A DNA stretch of 13,494 nucleotides from assembly GCA_910583615.1 (NCBI GenBank), contig CAJTXP010000073.1, forward strand, positions 1-13,494. Reading direction: 5' to 3'. The notes beneath the pieces are model-generated. The model had not been told where the DNA came from. It saw nothing but the letters and a program-made list of their open reading frames with translations, and did no database searches. Position 1 is the stretch's first letter, and each line of letters opens with the position of its first letter. This DNA is from an uncultured Lachnospiraceae bacterium. Its GTDB lineage: Bacteria > Bacillota > Clostridia > Lachnospirales > Lachnospiraceae. Made by a program: the position numbers and the translations under genes. Positions 6,989 to 12,894 of the stretch are shown piece by piece.

Positions 6989-7086
6989 GTGTCGAAATGT
7001 GTCGAGAAGTTTGTCTCACTTTTTGCACCACTACTATTGATTTTAGTAGCATTCCATATTAAAATCGGTTGTAAAAGTGAGACAAA
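6989..7086. promoter_or_regulatory. Divergent promoter and operator region with a 14-bp inverted repeat
   Basis: TTTGTCTCACTTTT (7010-7023) and its exact reverse complement (7073-7086) flank a 49-bp centre. Each arm contains TTGTCT as a possible -35. On the minus strand TTGTCT (7085-7080), 18 bases, then TAATAT (7061-7056) is a fair promoter for the XRE gene. On the plus strand TTGTCT (7011-7016) is followed 18 bases later only by TATTGA, a weak -10. A smaller inverted repeat, CTACTA (7031-7036) with TAGTAG (7044-7049), lies at the centre, and GTGTCGA is repeated at 6989 and 6999. Binding by the XRE protein is inference. Confidence 0.6.
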
Positions 7087-7099
7087 AGGAGGATGCATT

Positions 7100-7390
7100 A
7101 TGCAGAAGGAACAGATTTTTGAGAAGATGAACGGATTTCTGGCAGAGGGATCACATTCCCTGCCGGAGCAGGCTGGCATTGAGGATGAATTTGCCGAGGG
7201 GAAAGAATGCTGCCTTTTGTATGAAGGTGTGTACCAGGCAGGACGTAATCTGTGCGAACGTCTGGGAGAAGATGAGGATGAAGATGTGGAGACTATCCTG
7301 AACGGCATGGAGAGGATTACCAAGTTGCTTGCCATGAAGATGTATGAATATGGGAGATGTGGGCGTGGAGCCAGATTTTTTGGGCAGTGA
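7100..7390 (+). CDS. Small acidic hypothetical protein (96 aa), divergent from XRE
   Basis: It starts MQKEQIFEKMNGFLAEGS at an ATG with a strong AAAGGAGG site. The frame is open upstream to 6989, but that stretch is operator DNA. The protein is cytoplasmic, acidic and mostly helical. Visible blocks are EFAEGKECCLLYEGVYQAG (with paired cysteines), RNLCERLGEDEDEDVE and ILNGMERITKLLAMKMYEYG. I recall similar short proteins in Lachnospiraceae but cannot name a function. It is divergent from the XRE repressor at 6723, repeating the arrangement of the XRE and 112-aa pair at the left of the window, although the two small proteins do not look homologous. It is probably expressed when the repressor is released. 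Confidence 0.75.
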   Translation: MQKEQIFEKMNGFLAEGSHSLPEQAGIEDEFAEGKECCLLYEGVYQAGRNLCERLGEDEDEDVETILNGMERITKLLAMKMYEYGRCGRGARFFGQ

Positions 7391-7597
7391 TGGCAGATGT
7401 AGGTTAGGATTTGCAAGACAGGATAAAAGAGCAATAACTCTGGCATCCAAAGGTGTTCCGGCAGATACGGACACGGAAAGCCGGGAAATCCCGTAAATCC
7501 GCCACTTTCGGCACTACATAGGTTCCAAAGTTACATTATTTCTGTTGCAAACATTTGTTCTGCCTGGTAGTTTATACTCGTAGGCAAAAGTCGGTTA

Positions 7598-7675
7598 TTA
7601 TCACGGAAACCTGATGGGAGCTTTCGTGATAATATAAGGGTTTCCGTGATAGTATGCAGAGTTTCCGTGTTTGTA
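7598..7675. repeat. Cluster of TTTCCGTGAT-like repeats, direct and inverted
   Basis: Three direct copies start at 7622 (TTTCGTGATAATAT), 7641 (TTTCCGTGATAGTAT) and 7662 (TTTCCGTGTTTGTAT), with periods of 19 and 21 bp. An inverted copy, TTATCACGGAAACC, lies just upstream at about 7598-7611 and pairs exactly over 13 bases with GGTTTCCGTGATA around 7639-7651. The spacing near two helical turns suggests a multi-site protein binding region. The binder is unknown. Confidence 0.65.
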
Positions 7676-7807
7676 TATGAGTAAAGCGGTAAAAACATAA
7701 TGGTTAAATGATAAACGAGGATAGGGCTGTTTCGGCAGTCCTTTTGTGCTTTCAATTCCTGAAAAATAGTCGTTTTGTGCTACCGAGCGAAAAATAGAAA
7801 AATTTTA

Positions 7808-7816
7808 TGGTATAAT
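7808..7816 (+). promoter_or_regulatory. Extended -10 promoter of the lipoprotein gene
   Basis: TGG followed by a perfect TATAAT (7811-7816) makes an extended -10. No good -35 is seen 16-18 bases upstream, which is acceptable for extended -10 promoters. The start would be near 7823, about 30 bases before the ATG. Confidence 0.6.
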
Positions 7817-7854
7817 GTTCCTATATTATGTTATGTGAAATATGGAGGAAAGCT

Positions 7855-8430
7855 ATGAAAATAAAAATGAAAATTGCCCTTATGCTTATCTGTACTCTTT
7901 TTTTGTCAGCTTGTTCTGGTCAAAAAGCTATTGAGTGGAATGGAGAAGTGGAATATTATCACCTCACGATGGTATATGACGAAACAAATATGTACGAAAC
8001 GGCTGGGCAAGTAGATTACATTTTTATCGGAACAGTTGATGAAGTTCTTGACAAGGTGGTAGATTATAATACCTCTAACAGCATGGATGCTTACAGCCGA
8101 TATGCAATTACAGTTGAAGAAAATTTAAAAGGCGAACTGACAAAGAATATAGAATGCTATCGGCATGGAGGATATTTAAGAGATGGTACTTTATTATATC
8201 CACGGTCTGACCGTATTGAGAATACAAGGGATATTCCGCAAGAAGGAAAAACATATATATTTATGGCATATGGACAGCCAGACGGAGAACTGATTTTAGA
8301 AGAGTTTTCTGGTGATATAGAATATACAGACGAAGGTCTGAAAGAGATGTATATAGACTATATTGAAAATGAGATTCCAAAGGAGCAGGAGGGGTTTATT
8401 TCAAAATATGATGTAGATTATAGCAATTAA
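7855..8430 (+). CDS. Predicted lipoprotein, AT-rich (191 aa)
   Basis: The ATG at 7855 has GGAGG six bases upstream. The start at 7828 lies inside the likely leader and has no site. The signal MKIKMKIALMLICTLFLSAC ends in the lipobox LSAC (C20), so the protein should be anchored on the outer face of the membrane. The mature part has the pattern AGQVDYIFIGTVDEVLD, then YAITVEENLKGEL, a glycine pair (YRHGGYLRDG) and EGKTYIFMAYG. This layout recurs in small Firmicutes extracytoplasmic proteins of unknown function that appear beta-rich. The C-terminus is acidic. Codons are visibly richer in A and T than in either transporter module (many AAA, ATA, TAT), which suggests separate acquisition. It has its own promoter and no operon partner. 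No function can be assigned. Confidence 0.88.
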   Translation: MKIKMKIALMLICTLFLSACSGQKAIEWNGEVEYYHLTMVYDETNMYETAGQVDYIFIGTVDEVLDKVVDYNTSNSMDAYSRYAITVEENLKGELTKNIECYRHGGYLRDGTLLYPRSDRIENTRDIPQEGKTYIFMAYGQPDGELILEEFSGDIEYTDEGLKEMYIDYIENEIPKEQEGFISKYDVDYSN

Positions 8431-8432
8431 GT

Positions 8433-8616
8433 ATGAAAGACATTCGGGATGGGGAGCAGGTACTGAATCGCCTGTGCAATTATGGAGCATTTTGATAATC
8501 CCAAAATGGCTTGTGAGGCTTATCGGCAAAGTACAGAAAATCTGAAATCCTTTATGCAGCGCCAGTGGAGCCTTGTGGGTGGGATGGCTGGCACGTTCAG
8601 GGAGATGGGAAGATAA
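8433..8616 (+). pseudogene. Possible remnant of a small gene (frameshifted)
   Basis: Frame one from ATG 8433 reads MKDIRDGEQVLNRLCNYGAF and stops. The neighbouring frame from ATG 8482 reads MEHFDNPKMACEAYRQSTEN and continues to a TAA at 8614-8616 (44 codons). The two overlap around 8480-8495, where one base gained or lost would join them into a single protein-like sequence of about 60 residues with sensible composition. Neither start has a good ribosome binding site. I do not recognise the family. It could equally be non-coding spacer. Confidence 0.25.
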
Positions 8617-8635
8617 ATTCTGCAAAATCAAATGA

Positions 8636-8656
8636 TTTCACATATCTTCCACATTG
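8636..8656 (+). promoter_or_regulatory. Candidate response-regulator box upstream of module B regulator genes
   Basis: TTTCACAT (8636-8643) and TTCCACAT (8647-8654) form a direct repeat with an 11-bp period, as expected for an OmpR-family dimer site. The element continues to TTCCACATTG (8656). The same bipartite sequence stands before the module B permease gene at 10576-10596. A possible -10 (TATGGT, 8658-8663) follows at once, so the exact promoter geometry is uncertain. Confidence 0.5.
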
Positions 8657-8690
8657 ATATGGTAAACTCAGAATATCAGGAGGTGCTTAT

Positions 8691-9356
8691 ATGGCGGCAT
8701 TGCTTATTGTGGAAGATGACAGAAAAACAAACGAGGCAATATGTGAATACCTAAGAGCGGCAGGACATGACATCATTCCCGCTTATGATGGTGCGGAAGG
8801 TTTGCAGATATTTGGCAGAGGTGATATTGACCTTGTTGTATTGGATATCATGCTCCCCAAAGTGTCGGGGCTTTCCATCCTGCATGAGATACGGCAGAAA
8901 AGTTCAGTGCCCATCCTCATGCTTACGGCGCTTGAAGATGAATATACGCAGGTGGCGAGTTTTGATGGACAGGCGGATGATTACATCACAAAGCCTTTTT
9001 CCATGATTTTGTTGGGGCGGCGCATCACGGCTCTTTTACGGCGGTGCGGAAAAGGCGAGGTATCCGACATCATGACTTTTGGGGATGTTACGGTTAATTT
9101 CTCCGGCTATACAGCAAAGGATAAAAACGGCAGGATTGACATTACCCCGAAGGAGATAGACCTGCTAAAACTGCTTGTGGAGCATAAAGGGCTGGTGCTT
9201 ACCCGTTCACAGATACTGGATGACCTGTGGGGGAACAGCTATCCGATCATTGACCGGACGGTTGATACCTACATTAAAAACCTGCGGAAGAAGCTCCGGC
9301 TTGACTGTATTGTCACCGTCAAAGGCATAGGATACAAATACGAGGTGGGGCAATGA
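8691..9356 (+). CDS. OmpR/PhoB-family response regulator, module B
   Basis: This 221-residue regulator begins MAALLIVEDDRKTNEAICEY behind AGGAGG at seven bases. The receiver domain has D9-D10, phospho-acceptor D52 in VVLDIMLPKVSG, T79 in LMLTA and K101 in ITKPF. The winged-helix domain (about 125-220) contains ITPKEIDLLKLLVEHKG, the recognition region DRTVDTYIKNLRKKL and KGIGYKYEV. All switch residues are intact. The stop overlaps the kinase start (ATGA), so the two are co-translated. Its sequence is of the VanR-like/OmpR class and clearly distinct from the module A regulator, so the two probably bind different sites, in line with the different boxes upstream. Likely targets are the shared elements at 8636-8656 and 10576-10596. 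Confidence 0.94.
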   Translation: MAALLIVEDDRKTNEAICEYLRAAGHDIIPAYDGAEGLQIFGRGDIDLVVLDIMLPKVSGLSILHEIRQKSSVPILMLTALEDEYTQVASFDGQADDYITKPFSMILLGRRITALLRRCGKGEVSDIMTFGDVTVNFSGYTAKDKNGRIDITPKEIDLLKLLVEHKGLVLTRSQILDDLWGNSYPIIDRTVDTYIKNLRKKLRLDCIVTVKGIGYKYEVGQ

Positions 9357-10468
9357 AAAAGATGAAGTTATTCCCTAAAACCTTCTTTTATACATTAGGG
9401 CTGATGCTCTTTATTGTCGGGATAGCCCACTTGCTGCTCTATTTATTTACGAAACCGGAATGGCTTGTAATCTCAGTCAGCCCTCACGATGAATTGTCCC
9501 TCCACACAAGTTTGAATGTGACAGACTATGTTACGCAGACTGTCCTGAGAGCCCTGCCACTATCCCTGATCTGCTGTGTGATTATTTCCATATCCTGTTC
9601 CTTTGTATTTTCACGGAAAATCACGGTTCCAATTAAGCAGATCGGGGCGGTGACGGAGCAGATGGCACGGATGGAAAGGGATGCTGCCTGCAAAATCAGT
9701 TCAAAAGATGAAATAGGCATACTGGCAGACAATATCAACCATTTATACCAAAGCCTGCTGTCGGCTATCGAGAGCCTTGAGATCGAGAAACAGCGTGTAA
9801 GCGAGAGCGAAAGGTCAAAGGCTGATTTCCTGCGGGCGGCTTCCCATGAATTGAAGACGCCGGTCACTGCGCTGAATGCCACGCTGGAGAATATGATACT
9901 CGGTGTCGGGAAATATAAGGATTATGACACTTACCTGCCGGAGTGCAGGGAAATGACAGGACGCCTCGCAGATATGATACATGATATCCTCGAAACCTCG
10001 AAAGCAGGGATGTCAGCAGAAAACGAGGAAGCCGTGGAAACTGACCTGTCAGAAATGCTTTCTTCAATGTGTGAGCCGTATATGCTGATTGCCAGAACAA
10101 AGGGGATCGACTTCTGCCTGGAATTGCCGGACAGCTTTGAAGCGGTACTGCCGCCTCAGATGTTTGGAAAAGCAGTGTCAAATATCCTTGCCAACGCCGT
10201 GGCATACACAGAACCGGGAAGAACAGTTTCCGTATATTTTGACAGGCGCGATATCCTTATAGAAAACGAGTGTGTCCCTATACCCAAAGAAACGCTGCGG
10301 CATATATTTGAGCCGTTTTACCGTCCTGACTTTGCAAGAGACCGCGACAAGGGCGGGAATGGGCTTGGACTGTATATTGTGGATACATTATTAAAGACAA
10401 TGAACATTTTTTACTCCTTCTGCCCGATGGAAGAACCGCAGGGTATGAGATTTATCATCCATTTATAA
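9353..10468 (+). CDS. Membrane sensor histidine kinase, module B
   Basis: This 371-residue kinase overlaps the regulator gene by four bases. It has a membrane helix at about 11-33, a short outer loop of about 30 residues, a second helix at about 66-88, a HAMP domain (about 89-141) and HisKA with H165 in RAASHELKTPV. The ATPase domain has N277 and N281 (AVSNILANAVAY), the F-box HIFEPFYRPDF and the lid GGNGLGLYIV (334-343). The G1 box is degenerate: IENECVPIPKE stands where D-x-G-x-G is expected. Kinases of the VanS type show a similar ENTG variant there, so activity is not excluded. The small outer loop leaves little room for direct ligand binding, so signalling may depend on the membrane or on the partner transporter. 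It is expected to act on D52 of the 8691 product. Confidence 0.93.
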   Translation: MKKMKLFPKTFFYTLGLMLFIVGIAHLLLYLFTKPEWLVISVSPHDELSLHTSLNVTDYVTQTVLRALPLSLICCVIISISCSFVFSRKITVPIKQIGAVTEQMARMERDAACKISSKDEIGILADNINHLYQSLLSAIESLEIEKQRVSESERSKADFLRAASHELKTPVTALNATLENMILGVGKYKDYDTYLPECREMTGRLADMIHDILETSKAGMSAENEEAVETDLSEMLSSMCEPYMLIARTKGIDFCLELPDSFEAVLPPQMFGKAVSNILANAVAYTEPGRTVSVYFDRRDILIENECVPIPKETLRHIFEPFYRPDFARDRDKGGNGLGLYIVDTLLKTMNIFYSFCPMEEPQGMRFIIHL

Positions 10469-10480
10469 ATATGTGGAAAG

Positions 10481-10505
10481 CTCCCCAATAAACCGGGGAG
10501 TTTTT
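10481..10505 (+). terminator. Rho-independent terminator between kinase and permease, module B
   Basis: CTCCCC (10481-10486) pairs with GGGGAG (10495-10500) around an eight-base loop, followed by TTTTTCTT. It stands 12 bases after the kinase stop and separates the regulatory genes from the transporter genes. Confidence 0.8.
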
Positions 10506-10575
10506 CTTGTCCTCAGACGAAGCACGGATTTTTCTGAGAGGCATTCTTTGGCGCAGTATAAAATTTTTTCTTTTC

Positions 10576-10608
10576 TTTCATACTGGTTCCACATTGGGAA
10601 GTTATGAT
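10576..10608 (+). promoter_or_regulatory. Candidate response-regulator box and promoter of module B transporter
   Basis: TTTCATAC (10576-10583) and TTCCACAT (10587-10594) repeat with an 11-bp period and continue as TTCCACATTG. Over 21 bases, 16 match the element at 8636-8656, including a run of ten. TATGAT (10603-10608) is a possible -10 with no good -35, as for a regulated promoter. An alternative -10, TATAAA, lies upstream at 10557-10562. Confidence 0.55.
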
Positions 10609-10652
10609 ACCACTGTCAGACAGATTAACATCAGAAAACGGAGGTATTCATA

Positions 10653-12104
10653 ATGAAAGCTATCAGACGGGCGTATCTTTACGTCATACGGAAAAAGGGG
10701 AAAAGCGTACTGATCTTCTTCATTCTCCTTACTATGGCAACTTTTGTATTGACAGGGCTTTCCATCCAAAAGGCATCACAGGAAGCGCAAAAAAATCTGA
10801 GGGAGGCTTTAGGCGGCGAGTTCTGCATTACGGTTGAACTTTCAGAAAGCAATCCATATTTCAGGATGGATGATGACGGGGAGGGTGGATTTGAACTGTA
10901 CACAGAGCTTCCCATTACGGAGGATTTGATAAATGCCGTTATGGAAACAGAAGGAATAGAAAAGTACGATGCATCGGCACAGACTCTTGTATCCACAAAC
11001 ATGGCTGTATTTCCCGGCAATGTTCCCTTAAAAGGTGACCTTAATCAAAAGGTGTATGCACGGACTGTCGCAGGCACCGAAAACAACAGTTTTTTCCAAT
11101 CAGGGATCATGGAACTGACCGAGGGAGACCATATTGCGGGGAAAGTATACAATGCGGCGGTCATCAGCAGGGATCTGGCGGATTTGAACAATTTGAAAAT
11201 AGGTGATGTTATTTCTTTACAGGCTGATAAGGAGACGGAAGTCAGGGTCATTGGTATCTATGAAATCCGAAAGCCTGATCCGGCATTTGCGAGCATTGCA
11301 ACTTATGAAAAACTGGAAAACCAGATTTTTATAGATACAGCAGCGCTTCACGATTTATTTGGAGATAAGACGGTGGGGTTTTTTGAGGTAGCATTTATGG
11401 TGAACGATCCGGCACGGCTTGACGGCATCATGTCAGAGGTGGAAAGTTTGTCTGATATCGACTGGCGTGCTTTTCAGGTTACGGCGGATAACCAGACTTA
11501 TCTGGATGCCGCTGCCCCTTTGCAGAAACTGCAGGCACTGGTGTCATCCATCATCTGGGTGATCGTACTGGTAAGTGCAGTCATCCTTTCACTGGTACTT
11601 ATCATGTGGGGGAGAAGCCGCATACACGAGACAGGCGTATTCCTTTCCCTTGGCATTGGAAAGGCGGGGATCATAGGGCAGTACCTTGCAGAAGTTTTGA
11701 TGATTGCGGCGCTTGCTTTTGGATGCTCCTATTTTACGGGCAATACAGTTGCAGGCAGGATTGCTGATGGATTGCTGCAGCAGGACATTCTAGCCAAGGA
11801 AGGACAGTTAAATGATGATGTGGCCTTTGATGTAAAGGAAGGGTATGGAGATGATGTCATGGTCAGCATAAAGGATGACTCTGCTCTGCCTGATGTGCCT
11901 TCCGGTCAGGATACCGCCCCGGAAGTGGAAGTTTCGATAGACGGGGCAGAGGCAGATACGAAGCAGATCAGTGTTACTATTGGGTTTTACAATATGCTGC
12001 AGCTCTACTTTATAGGTATTGCCGTTATCGTTCTTTCAGTAGGTGTTTCCTCAATGTCGGTAATGCGTTTGAAACCCCGTGAAATCTTATCGAAAATGAG
12101 CTGA
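10653..12104 (+). CDS. ABC transporter permease, single FtsX domain, module B
   Basis: The 483-residue protein starts MKAIRRAYLYVIRKKGKSVL behind GGAGG at eight bases. It has a membrane helix at about 17-36, a large extracellular MacB-like domain (about 40-295), then helices at about 298-320, 340-362 and 446-470. It ends with a short cytoplasmic tail, RLKPREILSKMS. The FtsX hallmark is seen as HETGVFLSLGIGKAGIIGQY. With one FtsX domain it should work as a dimer. Unusually, the loop between the last two helices is about 80 residues long and very acidic (18 Asp/Glu against four Lys between residues 371 and 440). By topology it should be outside the cell. Transport of peptides or lipid-linked compounds is typical of the family. 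The substrate here is unknown. Confidence 0.92.
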   Translation: MKAIRRAYLYVIRKKGKSVLIFFILLTMATFVLTGLSIQKASQEAQKNLREALGGEFCITVELSESNPYFRMDDDGEGGFELYTELPITEDLINAVMETEGIEKYDASAQTLVSTNMAVFPGNVPLKGDLNQKVYARTVAGTENNSFFQSGIMELTEGDHIAGKVYNAAVISRDLADLNNLKIGDVISLQADKETEVRVIGIYEIRKPDPAFASIATYEKLENQIFIDTAALHDLFGDKTVGFFEVAFMVNDPARLDGIMSEVESLSDIDWRAFQVTADNQTYLDAAAPLQKLQALVSSIIWVIVLVSAVILSLVLIMWGRSRIHETGVFLSLGIGKAGIIGQYLAEVLMIAALAFGCSYFTGNTVAGRIADGLLQQDILAKEGQLNDDVAFDVKEGYGDDVMVSIKDDSALPDVPSGQDTAPEVEVSIDGAEADTKQISVTIGFYNMLQLYFIGIAVIVLSVGVSSMSVMRLKPREILSKMS

Positions 12105-12123
12105 AGAAAAGGAGGGTTATAAA

Positions 12124-12753
12124 ATGGCTGTTTTGGAAATGAAAGAGATATTCTATGCCTATGAGAAAGGCAGGCCGGTATTGTCAAACGTAAATACTCA
12201 ATTTGATGCAGGGAAAATGTATGCCATCCTTGGGCCATCCGGTTCCGGCAAGACAACGCTGCTGTCACTGATCGGTGGGCTGGATACCCCACAAAAAGGT
12301 GAAATCCTCTTTGAGGGTGGAAATATTTCACAGTGCGGGCTTGCCTATCATAGGAGAAATCATGTCTCACTGATATTTCAAAGCTATAACCTCATTGATT
12401 ATATGACGCCGATTGAAAATGTGGCATTGACAGCGAAAAAGGATGTCCTGCCTATGCTGCTACGGCTTGGACTGACATCCGGGGAAGCAAAGCGCAATGT
12501 GATGAAGCTGTCTGGCGGGCAACAGCAGAGAGTAGCAATCGCCCGCGCCCTGGCCTCTGATACCCCTGTCATTTTAGCGGATGAACCGACAGGGAACCTT
12601 GACGAGGATACGGCGGGAAAAATCATGGGAATATTGAAGGAAAGCGCACATGGACTGAATAAATGCGTGATAGTTGTAACACATTCAAATGAACTGGCGG
12701 CACAGGCGGATGTTGTTTTGAGCTTAAAGCGTGGCAGCCTTCATACTGTATAG
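12124..12753 (+). CDS. ABC transporter ATP-binding protein, module B
   Basis: This 209-residue subunit is complete and canonical. It has Walker A GPSGSGKTT (37-45), Q86 in LIFQSYNL, signature LSGGQQQRVAIARAL from 129, Walker B VILADEPTGNLD (149-160) and H187 in VVTHS. It follows the permease by 19 bases with a strong AAAGGAGGG site, so the two are co-transcribed and should assemble together. Permease-before-ATPase order and the short ATPase set it apart from module A. Its intact signature contrasts with the altered one in module A. It belongs to the MacB/LolD-like class that energises FtsX-type permeases. The terminator hairpin at 12789 closes the unit. Confidence 0.94.
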   Translation: MAVLEMKEIFYAYEKGRPVLSNVNTQFDAGKMYAILGPSGSGKTTLLSLIGGLDTPQKGEILFEGGNISQCGLAYHRRNHVSLIFQSYNLIDYMTPIENVALTAKKDVLPMLLRLGLTSGEAKRNVMKLSGGQQQRVAIARALASDTPVILADEPTGNLDEDTAGKIMGILKESAHGLNKCVIVVTHSNELAAQADVVLSLKRGSLHTV

Positions 12754-12788
12754 ATACGAAAGACAAACCGCCGCACTATGGCCTTCAT

Positions 12789-12814
12789 CCGCCATATGTG
12801 GCGGTCCGCTTTTT
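12789..12814. terminator. Terminator hairpin between module B and the convergent HxlR gene
   Basis: CCGCCA (12789-12794) pairs with TGGCGG (12799-12804) around TATG, followed by TCCGC and five T residues. An upstream ACCGCC can pair alternatively with GGCGGT, and a further small hairpin (AGGCC with GGCCT) follows near 12818-12831. Placed between convergent genes, it may work in both directions. Confidence 0.65.
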
Positions 12815-12894
12815 CCCAGGCCGGGCGGCCTGATAACAGAAATCACTTGGAAAGCGGGGAATTTGTATCTGCAAAATGAACCAGTTCCCATGCA

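Larger units (their letters stand above)
7391..7854. other. 464-bp stretch without a convincing gene
   Basis: The left half (to about 7583) carries a frame that is open from ATG 7350 except for one TAA at 7494. The centre (about 7598-7670) holds the TTTCCGTGAT repeats, and the right end holds the promoter and ribosome binding site of the lipoprotein gene. No terminator-grade hairpin was seen after the 7100 gene. Confidence 0.6.

Noticed and set aside
6871..7446. 191-codon minus-strand frame spanning the XRE/96-aa gene region
   Set aside because: It runs opposite the 96-aa gene, through the operator region and out of frame into the XRE gene, and shows no domain. The short XRE and 96-aa genes explain the region better.
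7598..7675. CRISPR array
   Set aside because: Repeat units are about 10-15 bases, degenerate, with spacers under 10 bases and one inverted copy. No cas genes are nearby.
8488..8508. CATTTTG/CAAAATG hairpin as a terminator for the lipoprotein gene
   Set aside because: It has a weak AT-rich stem, no T-run after it, and lies nearly 60 bases past the stop.
8691..10468. A vancomycin-type VanR/VanS resistance locus
   Set aside because: The kinase and regulator resemble that class, but no ligase, dehydrogenase or dipeptidase genes are present. The genes beside them encode an ABC transporter.
1035..12753. A lantibiotic biosynthesis cluster
   Set aside because: Transporters and two-component systems fit immunity modules, but no precursor peptide, LanB, LanC, LanM or peptidase-exporter gene is present.
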